Assembly (NCBI RefSeq): GCF_000276665.1
Contig: NW_004955477.1
Coordinates: 3,246,983 to 3,310,982 of the forward strand
Direction of reading: 5' to 3'
Length of the DNA stretch: 64,000 bases
Source of the DNA: Chinchilla lanigera
Lineage: Eukaryota; Chordata; Mammalia; Rodentia; Chinchillidae
Positions within the stretch are counted from its first letter, which is position 1. Each line of letters opens with the position of its first letter. Below, piece after piece: positions 34,180-46,055 of the stretch. A program made the position numbers and the translations under genes. Below the pieces are notes generated by a model. That model did no database searches. It saw nothing but the letters and a program-made list of their open reading frames with translations, and was not told the origin of the DNA.

Positions 34180-34970
34180 GGGTGTAGTACACTATAAATT
34201 AGATTGTCATCATCTTTGTTAACTAATAACATATCATTGAAATATATAAAACAAAATCTCCAGATGCGCAGGAGAAAACAAATAGAAATAAAATTGTAAT
34301 GGAAGACTTTAAAACTCCTCTTGGGGGACCAAGTCAGAAGCAAACAAGAGCATGAGGAAATCTGAGTAACCGGTTCACGAAGCGGAGCTAATGGTTACAC
34401 GCACTTGCACAGTACTCTTCCCAAAGTGCCAGTGGTACGTGTGCACATGTTCACAATTAAGCCACAGCAAAAACGTATTGTGTTCCCTACAGAAGAAAAC
34501 ATACCATGATCTTTGCCAGACAACGGGTCTAGGAGTTAATGACAAAAGTACAACACACGCCCCCACAAACCCTCCAAACCAAACCCAAAACTTCCTCCAT
34601 CACCCGTTTTCTGAACAAAAAAGAAAATAAAACTTATAAATCTAGATTGAACATCTAGAAAATAATTGCGATAAAAATATGACTTAAAAACCTCCAAGGT
34701 ATATCAAAAGTTGGACTGTAAGGGTATTTTCTGTTAAGCATTTTATTAAATTAAAAGCAACACATTACTCAGCGTCCAGTTCAAGTCATAAAAAGAAACT
34801 GCGCTTTCAGCTCAATTGTACTGTGAACTTAAAGCTGTACTAAAAAATAAAATGTGTTTTTCAAAAAGAATTAATAAACTTTAGGAAAGTAGAGTAATAA
34901 GTAGAAGATAAATTAAAAATTAGTAAGTTAGGAAATGACATAATTAGTGAATAAAGGAAGAAAGAAGGAA
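34180..34970 (+). mobile_element. Probable L1M ORF2 endonuclease-region remnant
   Basis: Very diverged sense L1M-like text (gtaatggaagactttaaaac tcctctt; gtgcacatgttcacaattaa; aattaaaagcaacacattac). Sits between the HAL1-like piece and an RT-like piece at 35,840-36,100, all in the same orientation, so one old L1 is plausible. Confidence 0.42.
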
Positions 34971-34989
34971 GGAAGGTGATATATATATA

Positions 34990-35089
34990 NNNNNNNNNNN
35001 NNNNNNNNNNNNNNNNNNNNNNNNNNNNNNNNNNNNNNNNNNNNNNNNNNNNNNNNNNNNNNNNNNNNNNNNNNNNNNNNNNNNNNNNN
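34990..35089. other. Assembly gap, exactly 100 N
   Basis: Default-length N run between a GGAA/TA-rich simple repeat and a T-run beginning tttttgagacagagtct. Probable collapsed repeat. Confidence 0.99.
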
Positions 35090-35099
35090 TTTTTTGAGA

Positions 35100-35535
35100 C
35101 AGAGTCTGGGATAACTGTACTGCTGATGCCTGGTGGTTTATTGAAAGGAACAGTTAATGTTTAAAATTTTTTATATTTTGACCAATTTTGCAATCTGAGC
35201 AACTGATTTCAAGACAACAATATGCAATAGAACAACCACTAGTGAATTCCTACCATCTTGTCTAGTGAAACTCTGTATCGGCTCTAATGTTTTTTTTTAA
35301 AATAATTATTTTTTTATTCTCTTTAATGGTTTGAACAATCTTCCATTCTTACATCTGGTAATTTGAGCAACTTAGTTGAAGACAATAATATATAATATAA
35401 CAACCGCTGTTAATTCCTGTCATTTTGTTTTGAAACCTGTATCATTTTTAATGTTCTTGCTTTGTTTTGTTTATGTCTGTGACGTTCATATTTTGCTATT
35501 GTTCTTTTTTTACTACTGTCTTTAAAATTAAAAAA
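35100..35535 (+). mobile_element. L1 3'UTR-type tandem units with poly-A end
   Basis: Two diverged copies of one unit, at about 35,195-35,295 (gagcaactgatttcaagaca) and 35,363-35,462 (gagcaacttagttgaagaca), spaced about 168 bases. Their reverse complement matches the repeat in the younger L1 3' UTR at 48,455-48,565 and in the composite element at 53,335-53,740. An A-rich end at 35,528-35,545 fits a sense insertion's tail. Its 5' side is hidden by the gap. Confidence 0.6.
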
Positions 35536-35545
35536 AAATTAAGAA

Positions 35546-35839
35546 AACCATAATGAGTGAATAAACACAAGAGATCGTTCTTGGGGGTGAAGGGGGGCCA
35601 GCTCCATGCATTGAATCCACTGGCTCCATATCTTAGTGCAGGAGTAAGGAAGAAAACCAAATACACCAAACCAGGATGCATGCCAGGAAACCAAGCAGAG
35701 ATACTGATGTAAATGGGAGCATCCTGAGGTCATGTTTAGCTTAGTTTTATGCTAAACAACTGAAACACAAGGATGAAGTAAAAGTTTTTGAAGGAAATAT
35801 ACAAGAAGACCAGGAACTAACAGCTCACTGGGAAATCCA
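35546..35839. other. Unassigned DNA
   Basis: Nothing recognised; overlapping frames on the minus strand have no features. Confidence 0.4.
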
Positions 35840-36100
35840 AATAGGCTGATGATGAAGGAGAAGGCTGAGGATGTTAAATCTTCACCTGTGAAGGTTCTAG
35901 ACCCAGAGGGTTCCGTGGACGATTCACTCAAATCTTCAAAGAGATGCTATGCTTCTTTAATTCTTTTAGAGCATAGAGAAGTAAAGCGAGCCTCTAACAG
36001 AACTTTCTCTGAAAAACAGCAAGCAAGAAACCAACCAGTGTATGGGCAGATAGACAGCAGGCCAATCTCATGCAATACTTATGTGAAAATCTGAATCTTC
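35840..36100 (+). pseudogene. L1M RT-region remnant
   Basis: tcacctgtgaaggttctaga, gattcactcaaatcttcaaa gagatgct, aattcttttagagcatagag resemble the L1M segment just before the RT catalytic core. An 81-codon frame across it (35,849-36,094) is therefore transposon-derived, not a host gene. Confidence 0.5.
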
Positions 36101-36499
36101 CATTGAAAGATAGTGTATCAATGCATTTACATTTTATAGATGTCCTACTTAAGGTAAACAGAATATTTAATATGGGATGTTAAAGGAATTAAAACCAAAA
36201 GAAGTTTTAGTAGATGAGTAAAAATGGTTTAACAGTAATAAATTTTATTAATGTGTTATGCCATATGTTCTTAGCAGATGCCCAAAATTTATTTAATCAG
36301 TTTCAATACCTGCTCCTTGTTTGTAAAGTGTCCATGGTAGAATAGAGATAAGTGGATATTCCCTAGATATAATTTTATGATTTGTATTTTATCACTTGAA
36401 ACAATAGCCAATATCCTGCTTAGCGTTAGAACACGAGAACACTATAATAAGTCTACAGGTAAGACCCATTATAGGTAATAAAAGATAAGCATTATCACT
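36101..36499. other. Unassigned AT-rich DNA
   Basis: No repeat or coding signature recognised. Confidence 0.45.
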
Positions 36500-37990
36500 G
36501 TATTTTGATAGTAACCACCAAATTCCCATGCACAAGATTTGAACATTTATACTTCCAACAACTGGGGGTGAAAGTGCCTGTAACCTGCACTCTTGCTCAC
36601 ACTATGTATTATTATCCTATTATATCTGTCAATTTGATATAGAAAAATACTATTTTATAGTGGTTTTATTATATCTTCAAGCACTTGTGAGCTGAATGTT
36701 TGTATGTTTCAAGGCCATTTGTGTTTTTGTGACTATAACCTATTAAGTCCTTTGCCCATTTTTCTTTGTCTGATGTCCCTTGTTTGACATTGTTTTATAT
36801 GTAAATTAGCAATGTTAGCACTTGTGTACCTTGAAAATATTTTTCTCAATTTATAGTTTGTCTTTAATCTTGTTGGTGCTGTCTTTCGACATGAAGAAAC
36901 TTTAAATGTGTCCATAAAATAAATCTGTCAGTCTTATGTGCCAATAGCTTCTTAGCATTGAAGTTTATGTTGAGAAGGACTCAACTGCAAAAGCATGAAG
37001 CTATTCTCCCGTTTTATGCTAACAGTTTTATAGTTATAGTTACAATTTTACACAGAATGCTTTGGCACACCTGCAGTTTATAAGGTGGTAAGGACTGAGG
37101 TGGGAATGGAAATGGCTAGAAAGTTTTCCCATGTCCTTCATTAAGTAATCCATTCTTCTGCCATTGATTTCAGGCATCATCTTTCAATGCTGGTTTTTTG
37201 TGCAGCCTCAGGCTCACTTGTGTACATTGTACTTTGTTTCATATGCTTGGCTATGGCTTAGCCGGTACACATTTTAGTTATTTATTATTTTTTGAGACAG
37301 GGTCTCGCTATGTAGTTCAGCCTGGCCTTGAGCTCACTGTGCAGTCCAGGCTGGCCTCGAGCTCACCTCTGTCCTCTTGCCTCTGCTTCCGGTGTGCTGG
37401 GGCTACAGGCCCGGCAGATATACATTTAATGTACAAGCATTATAGATTCTAATATTGCCAGGGCAAGTGTCCATTATTACTTTTCTAACTCAGAATTTTT
37501 CTTATTACTCTCAGAAATTAGGTCTTGCAAATCAGCTTTAATATTATTTTGTCAAGTTCCAAAAAGTTCTTTTGTTATCTACTGAGATTCCACTGACTTC
37601 TAGTCAATTAAGAAGACATAGTATTTGTAACAATAAAACATTTCTCTACTTTAAGAAACTTTTTATATTCCTCAAAGTATTATAATTTTATTTATGTAGA
37701 TCGTACATGTTTTTCTTTTACCTTATTCTTAAAAGTGTTCCATTTTGGGTACTACAGTAGTTCTATTATATTCTTTTAAATTGTAACTGTTTTAAACTGA
37801 TTATTAACTATATATTATGGCTCACTGCATATCAATTTTTATTTAGCTACTTTAGTAAAATGTATTATTTTCTAAGAATTTTGAGTTCATATGAAATTAT
37901 TTATATCTAAAAATAATTACTTTGCTTCCCACTTTCAATATTTATGCATTTTATTTCTTTTTCTTTTTTAATAGTAATGTTAACAATTTT
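36500..37990 (-). mobile_element. L1M ORF2 remnant (antisense), split by a B1
   Basis: Antisense old L1 ORF2: ttaagtcctttgcccatttt, tttctcaatttatagtttgt, agttacaattttacacagaa, then after the B1 agtgttccattttgggtact and atgcattttatttctttttc. No frame survives. Confidence 0.68.
37265..37425 (-). mobile_element. B1 SINE with internal duplication (antisense)
   Basis: Antisense B1: gagacagggtctcgctatgt agttcag, then the duplicated ctggccttgagctcactgtg and ctggcctcgagctcacctct, ending gggctacaggcccggcag. The double ctggcct...gagctc block is the ~29-bp duplication of rodent B1. Flanks tacacatttta and tatacatttaa suggest a diverged target duplication. Confidence 0.9.
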
Positions 37991-38019
37991 AGAACAGTGC
38001 TAAATAATTACCAATTACA

Positions 38020-38170
38020 TTTGCTGAGCATGAGTTGTATGCCAGGTACAGTACTAAACTCTACACAGATTAGCTCATTGGATTTATAAAATACCCTAAT
38101 AAAATTAAAATTATTATCCTCATTTCTTAGATAAGGAAATTATAATATCCAATGTAATTTTCCAATTATA
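38020..38170 (-). mobile_element. MIR SINE (antisense)
   Basis: gctgagcatgagttgtatgc caggtacagtactaaactct, then ttattatcctcatttcttag ataaggaaatta: clear antisense MIR. Confidence 0.85.
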
Positions 38171-39502
38171 GAATTTCCACTTTTTTTTATAGTTTCCATA
38201 TCTCTTTTGAAATTCCCCACATTTTCACCCATTTTATTGATCTTTAGTATCTTTGTCATAGTTATAGAATTTTACATCTTTTTTATTTCCAACATCTACA
38301 TTGTTTGAGGGTCTGTTTCTAGTGACCACTCTCTTGACTGTCATTTCTTTACTCATCAAGTAATTTTTTATTGACAATTGTGATTATGTTGATACAATAT
38401 ATTAATACTGTGATTATATTGATACAATACATACAATGTGGGCTCTTTCACATTTCTTTGAAGAATGTTGTTTTCCTGTAGCCAGGAGTTAAATTACTGA
38501 CAGGTTACTTTGAATTTATAGGTACTTGGCTTTGTACTATCTCAGGAGAGTGCTACTTAGGCATTTCCTTAGTGCTAAAACAAATCCCTGTTGGGACATA
38601 ATTTTTATTCCTAAGGCAGGACCTTTCTGAGCAGTCAGTGTGAAACCCAAGGTGTTTATCAAATCTGTTTAACTTGGTGACATTTGAACTCTCAATGCTG
38701 TCTCCCATATGTTGAGCATTAGGTGAAATTCTGCTCAACTGTTTTGATTTTCTAAATGGCATTTTTCTTTTGGGTCTTTGGGGCTACCCAGAGTATGCAG
38801 TGCTCAGGGGTTAGCCAAGGACTTGAGGAAAATCTATGTACAGATTTTTGGCTTTCCTCCCGGTTCTCTCCTTTTCAGGATTTACCCCTCAATTTCAATC
38901 CTGTTAGCTGTCCTCCAATCTGTTTTCTTCCTTCTTGATCTAATAGCCCTTAAGTTTTCAGCTTGAGTTCTTGCTGCCTTGAGCCAGGTAGACTAAGGAG
39001 AAGCTGAAAGGGAAAAATCCATATAAATGGGAAATCTGCTTGTTCTTTGTTATTCTCCGGTCTTTAAACATTTTAAAGGACTCTTTGGTCTAGATTTAGT
39101 ACTTTTCTTTGAGGGAGAATTAGTCTATATCTATATGAGTATGTGAGGTACTGTCCTATCACCAGAACAACAGTTGCCACCTGAGACACAGCTGTAATGC
39201 TATATTTTAAATGAACATTGTTCAAAAGTTTATGATCACAACAAAATTTTTAACATTTGACTGTTGTACATATTGCACATCTGAGACTGCCCATTGCATG
39301 GTAATAGAAATATATTTTATGCAAAACAACAGCATTTTGTAAAAGTAAATATTATAACAGAATAGCATTAGTTAGCCTTTTGTAAACCTCTTTTAGTTTT
39401 TGGGCAAATCTAAGATAGCTTAATTCTGTTATCTGCATCTGCATTCAATCTACTGGAATATCATGTGTCTTGTGGGCTTTGAAAATTGTACTATACACCT
39501 AT
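38171..39502. other. Unassigned AT-rich DNA
   Basis: Part of 38,170-38,350 may be old LINE. An imperfect tandem pair, tgattatgttgatacaatat and tgattatattgatacaatac, lies at 38,380-38,435. Frames at 38,756-38,966 overlap in two phases and look like chance. Confidence 0.45.
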
Positions 39503-39846
39503 TGCATTAGTCTTTTTTTGTTGCTGAGATGACATACTGAAACACACAATTTAAAAGAGAAAAGAGGTATTTTGGTTCACAGTTGCAGAGGTTTCAGTCC
39601 ATGGTTTGCTGGTTTGAAGGCAAGAACAATGGTGGGAGGCCATAGCAGAAGAAAGCTGCTCACTTTATGTCAGCTTGGAAGAAGAGCACAGAGGAATAGC
39701 CACAGAGAGGAAGGAGCCTGGGACCAGATAAAACCCCCAAGGTCCTGTCCACATGACCCACCCAGACGTACCCAGAAGTGTGCTTTGCTGATCTACTAGG
39801 CATTTCTTAACCCAGTCAAGTTGACAGTAACGACTAACTATAACAC
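39503..39846 (-). mobile_element. MTE-like ERVL-MaLR LTR (antisense)
   Basis: Antisense LTR: attagtctttttttgttgct, gaggtattttggttcacagt, cagtccatggtttgctggtt, tgacccacccagacgtaccc agaagtgtgc, acccagtcaagttgacagta acgactaactataaca. The reverse complement begins TGTTATAGTTAG, as MaLR LTRs do. The 75-codon frame at 39,572-39,799 lies inside it. Confidence 0.85.
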
Positions 39847-40002
39847 TTATAAAAAAAAGATCATAAAGAAGACATAATATTGTTGTGTTATCATAAAATT
39901 CTTAGGACTCCCAGTGGTCTACAAATACATTTTGAGACTACTGCTCAAAATCACTATCATTGATATTATTCTCATGGGCTGTAAGACAGTTTAAAAAATG
40001 AA

Positions 40003-40080
40003 GACTAGTATTTATTGAACAGCAACTTTGTGCCTAGTTTGTACTAGACACATCAAAATTTTAAAACTTTCTTTTTCTTT

Positions 40081-40141
<61 letters not shown>

Positions 40142-40480
40142 TTTCCTTTTGACACAAGTTCTCACTATATAGCTCAAGGTAGCCTTGAATTCACTATATC
40201 ACTATATAAGACCAACTTGGCTCTGAACTCACAGTGATCATTTTGCCTCAGCCTTCCAAGTGCTGGCATTACAAAGACGTGCTTCTACGCTTAGCTAGAA
40301 CAACCTTTCCTGGTAGGAACTGTTACCTGCGGCTGCACCCTTCCCCGACATTAAAGGAGGTAAGCAAACTGAAACAGAAAGACTCAGTCATTTCCCCAAC
40401 ATCATACACTACTAGATAATGGTAATAGTTGGGTAGATATTAATCCAAGTTTATCTAATTTCAAACTCAAATGCTTCCTA
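40003..40480 (-). mobile_element. MIR SINE (antisense) split by microsatellite and B1
   Basis: Left piece: gtatttattgaacagcaact ttgtgcctag. Right piece: ctgaaacagaaagactcagt catttccccaacatcataca. The parts are the 3' and 5' ends of one antisense MIR, separated by the (CTTT)n and B1 at 40,066-40,300. Confidence 0.7.
40066..40300 (-). mobile_element. B1 SINE (antisense) with (CTTT)n-expanded tail
   Basis: (CTTT)n at 40,066-40,150, where the A-tail should be, then antisense B1: acacaagttctcactatata gctcaaggtagccttgaatt, a duplicated tctgaactcacagtgatcat and cagccttccaagtgctggca. Inserted into the MIR. Confidence 0.85.
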
Positions 40481-42004
40481 TCATCCCTGTCTTCAATGTT
40501 ATTGTCCCTTATTAAAAATATTATGTAAAAATGAATGAAATGGTGGCAGTATATTTGCTGTCCTTTCCGTACAAACACAACATGTAATTTGTGTAGCCAA
40601 GAGCTAAGCTGGCCTGAGTCCTTTCCTGCCCACCTTCTATGCGGGACACCCACAGGTCTTTCGTGTTTCCCCCTTAATGGTGATGAAGAGCTCAGATCAT
40701 GTTTTAGCATGTTGCATCACACACGTTGGCATAAGGATGATTATTCTGTAAAATAAATGAAAGGATCGCATCCTCTCGTGAAGGATAGCAATGGTAGATC
40801 AATTCCTTAAAAAGATTTTTTCTTTATTACTGTCAAGGGGTTAGATCTAGGATAGTGTAGTACACAGTTAATAAAGGTGAAATACAGGATACTTTGCAGA
40901 TAACTACTACCCACTTTCTTTTTTCTGACAGTTATGGAGGGAAAAGAAAACTACAGATGTCTGATAAGACTTAGAGACATCCTTTCATTGTGTGTTTTAG
41001 AGATAGGAAATGAGAGGAGCATAGAAACAGCCGTATGAAAGAATGAGGAGCCTGAAGAAAAAAACTGAGCCCTCCCGCATTATATGGGTGATTTCCGATT
41101 ATTACACATCTGTGGGCAACATCTGAGATTTACTTCTTGTCTCGAGATTCTTTGCGGAGCTAAGGTTGATGTCTGGAGCTATACACAGCTTCTGTGAAAG
41201 GATCCCTTGGCAAATTAAATTCCACGGTTTTGTCTTCATTCATAATGCATGCTTTATTCAGCTCTTCAAATAACCACTGGAATTTAAACTAGAAAGTGAC
41301 AAAATAGTCCTGGCTATGGGTCTAAATAAACCTGGAACACTTTATTATTCTGAAGTCATCTCTGGTCATCACTTTCCCTTTAGCATCAGACAAACTTTTC
41401 CCCATGGAAATAGTTCTTTTTCACTTTATTATCAACGGAGAAGAGTGAAAATGAAGATGCAGCACTGCAATTTCTCAAAATACCTCTCGATATAATATCA
41501 TCCATGTGAAAATGGGAAAATACCACAATAAAAATTAAGACAAAGGTGGAGAAATGGACATATAAACACATGACTCCCTTCACCTGCACTGGCCCATCCT
41601 TGAGAACACAGTGAAAACCCTTCACGAGTGAGTGCAGACACGGCAGTCAACACGGCACAGATTCAAACTTTTAGGACAGTTATTTGAAGGTCTAGCTTTT
41701 AGGCTCCCGTAACACAATTACAAATCTCTAAGTACTTGAGTGACCTTCATGCCAGTACCGGGAGAGCTAAGACACCCCTTACCATGGAGGTGAGTAACTC
41801 AGAACTACGGCATTCAAGCTGCTCCAAATTGACCAATTTCTCAGCTGGTTTGGAGATCTGTGACTTATTCACTAAAGTTAGAGAAAAATGTTTTCTTTTA
41901 CTTTACTTGTGTGTAAATGATCAATGCGCTGTTTTAAAGTAAGATCTAGATTACAAAGAAATAAGAAAACGGGCCATGAAAATAAACATCATAGTTATGT
42001 AAAC
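40481..42004. other. Unique DNA
   Basis: No repeats recognised. A donor-like site, ccatggag/gtgagtaact, sits at 41,789 and a 68-codon frame spans it. No convincing acceptor, so no exon is called. Confidence 0.45.
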
Positions 42005-44900
42005 ATAACAAAGTGGAGAGAAAAAGAAAAGCAGTTATCCATAATCTCACTATCTTAATACAACCATCTGTAGCACTTTTTTCCTTCTGATCATTTCCCC
42101 ATGTATATATGTATGTACATACCTTCTTTTCTTAAAAAATACCTTATTCATACTTTGATGTAACTTGCACCTTTTAAAAAAAAATTAATGCTATATCATG
42201 AACATTCTCAAAGTTCTTATATAATCTTAATAATCTACTTGGTGGTACAGCGCAACTGATTACTCCCTTATTCCTATAAATGTAAGTTGTGTCCAAATTC
42301 TGCATGTATTTGTTTATGTAGAGTATCTCCATGAATACTGCTTTTTCTTTTTTCTTTTCCTCTCTCCTGTTTTCTCTCTCCCCGGTCTTATTTTTTTTTT
42401 TTTGGTTTTTCTCCGGTACCGGGAATCGAACTCATGACGTTGCGCTTGCCATCCAGGCGCTTTTGCCGCTGAGCTAAATCCCCAGCCCCACTCCCCGGTC
42501 TTATTACTCCCCTTGCTGTCACAGGAACAATGTGCTGGTTTTGTTTTGCTTTGTTTTGTTGGTATTCGCCTATCAGAGCATGTATTCTTGTTTTGTGGGA
42601 ATGCATTATTATTTTACATGAATGTTATTTGGTTATAGTTCTTATTTTGCCTCTTACTTTCTTCACTGAGCGTTAAAGTCTACCTTGCTAAATATACATT
42701 TTTGTCATTGCTTCTAACTAAGGTGAGTGTCCCATGATCTGCCACATAAGCTATCTACTTTTTCAATGCTGGACTCTTAACTCCCCAGTTCTCCTAATAA
42801 TCCTGCCATTTAATAAGCTCTCTTTTGGAACACACTTGTATCTCTTTTGGGATCTATTTGAGAATTTCTTGGGGACTTTTTCCAGGTGTCATAGTAGAAT
42901 CATAGCTTATATGTACTTATTTTGACTAAAGAATAGCCAGACTGTGCCAATAATGGCTGTAATTTTTTACATTCTGACCAGTAATACATGAAAATTTCTC
43001 ATCCTCAACATCCCTTCCAATTCTTGCACTGAATTTGCTCTCTAATTTTTGCAAGATTCTTAGATAAAGTGCCAGCTCATCATTGATGTAGTTCTCACAC
43101 TCTGATTAGGATTAAATCTGAGTGTCTTTTACTTGCTTGTTAAAAAATTGTGGTGTCTCTTCTATAAATTACCTGTTCATATCTTTCTTGCATTTTTCAT
43201 TGGGGCTTTTTTATTTGATTTCCAGGACTTCCTTGATATTTATTATTGGGCCTACGTACTGCAAATAACTTCTTCTATTTTGTGCTCTTTCTTTAATCTT
43301 TGTCCATGGGGAACATCATGGACCAGAAATCTATGGCTTTAATATAGTTAAATTAAACCATTCTATGGTTTATGATTTGTGCTGTCAAAGTTTCATTTAG
43401 GAAATCATTCCTTTCTCATAAGTCACAAATATACTATCATATTGTAATGACTTTAAAATTTTATATTTCATAATTATATTTTAATTCATTTGGACTTCAT
43501 TTTGAATATGGAGATAGGTGAGAATCTGATTTTACTCTTCTCTACACAGCCAGCCAGTTTTCCCAAGCCCATCCATTAAATTAATCTGTCCCTTCCATGT
43601 CAATCTGCGGTATCCTTTTTATCTGTGTTGGGTTCTCAACATGTACATGGATCTATCTCTGTTCTGTTAGACTGTTTGTCTGCTCTTACAATGTCACACT
43701 GTGCTTCTTTGTTCCTTTGGCTTTTAGCAGCTTTCAATGAATTTTACTTCTTTTTCACAGTTAATTTAGCTAATCCTGAGCCTCCAGTCCAGATAAACGA
43801 GCACCTATTTATATGTCAGATAAGTACACCGAGTTCTTAAAAAATTCTAGAAGAAACTCTGAGATTGCTCTGAATTGTTTGAGTACAATAACATTTTCAT
43901 TGCATTAAGTCATCTGTCCAAGGGCATGAAAGTCATGCCAGTTATGAAATTTCTGATCTCTATATTTTTTTAGAGTTTTAAATTTTCCCCATAAAACTTG
44001 TTTATACTTTAACTCCTAGGTACACTTTTTTATATTGTAAATACTATCTTATTTTTTAGATTATATTTTCTAGCATTTATTGCTGATATTTTCTAATGTA
44101 GCAATCTTACTGAATTCTCTTAGTAGTTATTTATTGGTTAATTTAAATAAAATATTTATTTTATCAAAAATTTAAAATATCGATGCACATAGTTCCTCAG
44201 ATTTTTAAAGTCACACTTAAAGATTTCAATTACGTTAGTAATTTTGGCTTATACATTTGATATTTCACTCTTTTCCTAAGCAGATGATTATGTTAATAAC
44301 CAACTAGTGTAATAACTCTGTGTAATAACCAACTAGTTTTTGTGTCTCTGATACTATGTGAAACAATACTGCCGAGGGGGGTGTTCCCCTCTTGTTTCTG
44401 ATATCAGAGCAAATCAGTCAAAATTTCTTCACTAACTATACATTCTGGTACGTTTTTAATACATAACCTATAAAAAGCTGAAGAAGTGCTTTTCTATTCC
44501 TAGTTTACAAAGAACTACTTTTAACTCCAAATAGGTGTTGTTTTGATCATATAATTTTTAGGCATCAATTTTTATAATCATCTGATTTTTCTCCTTGAAT
44601 GCATGAAAATGATGAGTTATGTGGATAGCCACAGTGACGAAGAGCTGTCATTTTGTTAGATTTGGCTCAATTATTATGTTGTTTGCCCACCTATGTTCAA
44701 AACTGAAGTGGTAATGTACTTTCTTTTCCTTTATCTTTCTTATCTGGCTTGGGACTCAAGAGTACACTAGCCTCATAAAATGATCTAGGCTGTTTTTCTG
44801 ACTTCTGGAACAACTTATTTAAAAGAATAAATTGTGTTTGAAGGGTGTGTATAACTCACTTGTAAAACCATAAGGGCCTTTTTGGGAGTTTGGGTGAGGA
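42005..44900 (-). mobile_element. L1M (3' region to RT, antisense), split by an ID
   Basis: Antisense old L1 in order. 3' part: cagttatccataatctcact, atatcatgaacattctcaaa. Mid ORF2: cagccagttttcccaagccc, caatctgcggtatccttttt, ctgttctgttagactgtttg. RT region: tcttactgaattctcttagt, tgatctaggctgtttttctg. A near-duplicate (gtgtaataaccaactag) occurs at 44,294-44,336. No open frames beyond about 70 codons. Confidence 0.68.
42393..42490 (-). mobile_element. ID SINE (antisense) with exact 15-bp target duplication
   Basis: Poly-T, tttctccggtaccgggaatc gaactc, tRNA-like body ending gctaaatccccagcccca. Flanks CTCCCCGGTCTTATT at 42,378-42,392 and 42,491-42,505 are identical. One of the youngest-looking insertions here. 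Confidence 0.96.
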
Positions 44901-44964
44901 GGAAGATAAAGTATTTGAACACCTTTTCAATTTACTTGACATTTATTCTATTAATGTCTTAAAA

Positions 44965-45175
44965 TACAGCTACAGGATCAAGAGACAAGAACACACCCTT
45001 CTGGGTCTCATTCTCAGCAATCTACCTTCGACTAGGATTTACCTCCTAACAGCCCATTCAGTGACTTTACCCCTCAGTGGGTAAATCCACTGATGAATAC
45101 AGTGCCCCTCATCCAATCACCTTCCAAACCCATGAGACTTGTGGGGAACACTTAAATATAAAACATAACACCAGT
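44965..45175 (-). mobile_element. MaLR-type LTR fragment (antisense)
   Basis: agatcaagagacaaga-like start, cattcagtgactttacccct cagtgggtaaatccactgat gaa, atccaatcaccttccaaacc, tgtggggaacacttaaatat aaaacataaca. Antisense MaLR wording; partial copy lying between two L1M blocks. Confidence 0.6.
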
Positions 45176-45874
45176 CTTTGTCAGTTCTCTCTGATCCTCA
45201 CAGGAAACCACTAGAGTGGTGCTGTTACCATATACAGTGTAGTTTTGCCTCTTCTTTAACATCACACAGATGAAATAATGCAGTGTTTAGTCTTGTATCT
45301 GGCTTCTTTGGCTCAGCATATTTTTGAGACTAATCCATTTTATTGCATGGATTGGTAGTTTCCTTTTATCATTAGGAAATATTCCATTGTATAATTAAAA
45401 CCATGAGTTGTTTATTCATTCACCTGTTGAGGATATTTTTCTCTTTTTTCCAGATCCATATTAATAAGTGTGCCAAGAACATTTTTGCATAAGTCTTTTG
45501 GTAGACATATGTTTTCATTTTTGTTGACTAAATCCCTAGGAGCAAAATTACTAGGGCAGATGCGTGTTGGATTTATAAGAAACTACCAATTTGTTTTCCA
45601 AAGCATCTATAACATTGTACTTTCCTACCTCCAAAGTAGGAAAGTTCAAGTTGCTCCATGTCCTTGTCAACACTTGGTATTGTCAGTCACTTGAATTTCA
45701 GCCAAACCAGTGGTTAGAAGTAGTTTCTTATTGTAGTTTTAATTACCATTTTCCTCATTACTAGTGATGTTAAGCATCTTTTTATGCGCTTATTGATCAT
45801 TCATATATCTTTTTTGTAATGTATCTGTTTATGGCCCTTGGCTCATATTTAAATTGGACTATCATTTTAATACA

Positions 45875-46055
45875 GTCACATGGCACATAATGATGTTTTA
45901 GTCACTGATAAATCACATATATTAAAGTGGTCTCATAATATTACATCACCAGTGATGTCATTGTACAATCTATGATGTTCACACAATAACAAAATCCCCT
46001 AATGATGAATTTCTCACAATATATCCCTGCTAAGCAGCACATGACTAGATTGAGT
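45875..46055. mobile_element. MER2-like Tigger nonautonomous DNA transposon
   Basis: Terminal inverted repeats are visible: left cagtcacatggcacataatg atg and right aagcagcacatgact, with TA next to the left end. Interior agtggtctcataatattaca tcaccagtgatgtcattgta fits MER2. Deeply CpG-decayed and internally deleted; inserted in L1M. Confidence 0.78.

Noticed and set aside
41736..41942. 68-codon frame over a good donor site (gtgagtaact)
   Set aside because: The frame runs through the donor with no paired acceptor; a lone donor motif is expected by chance.
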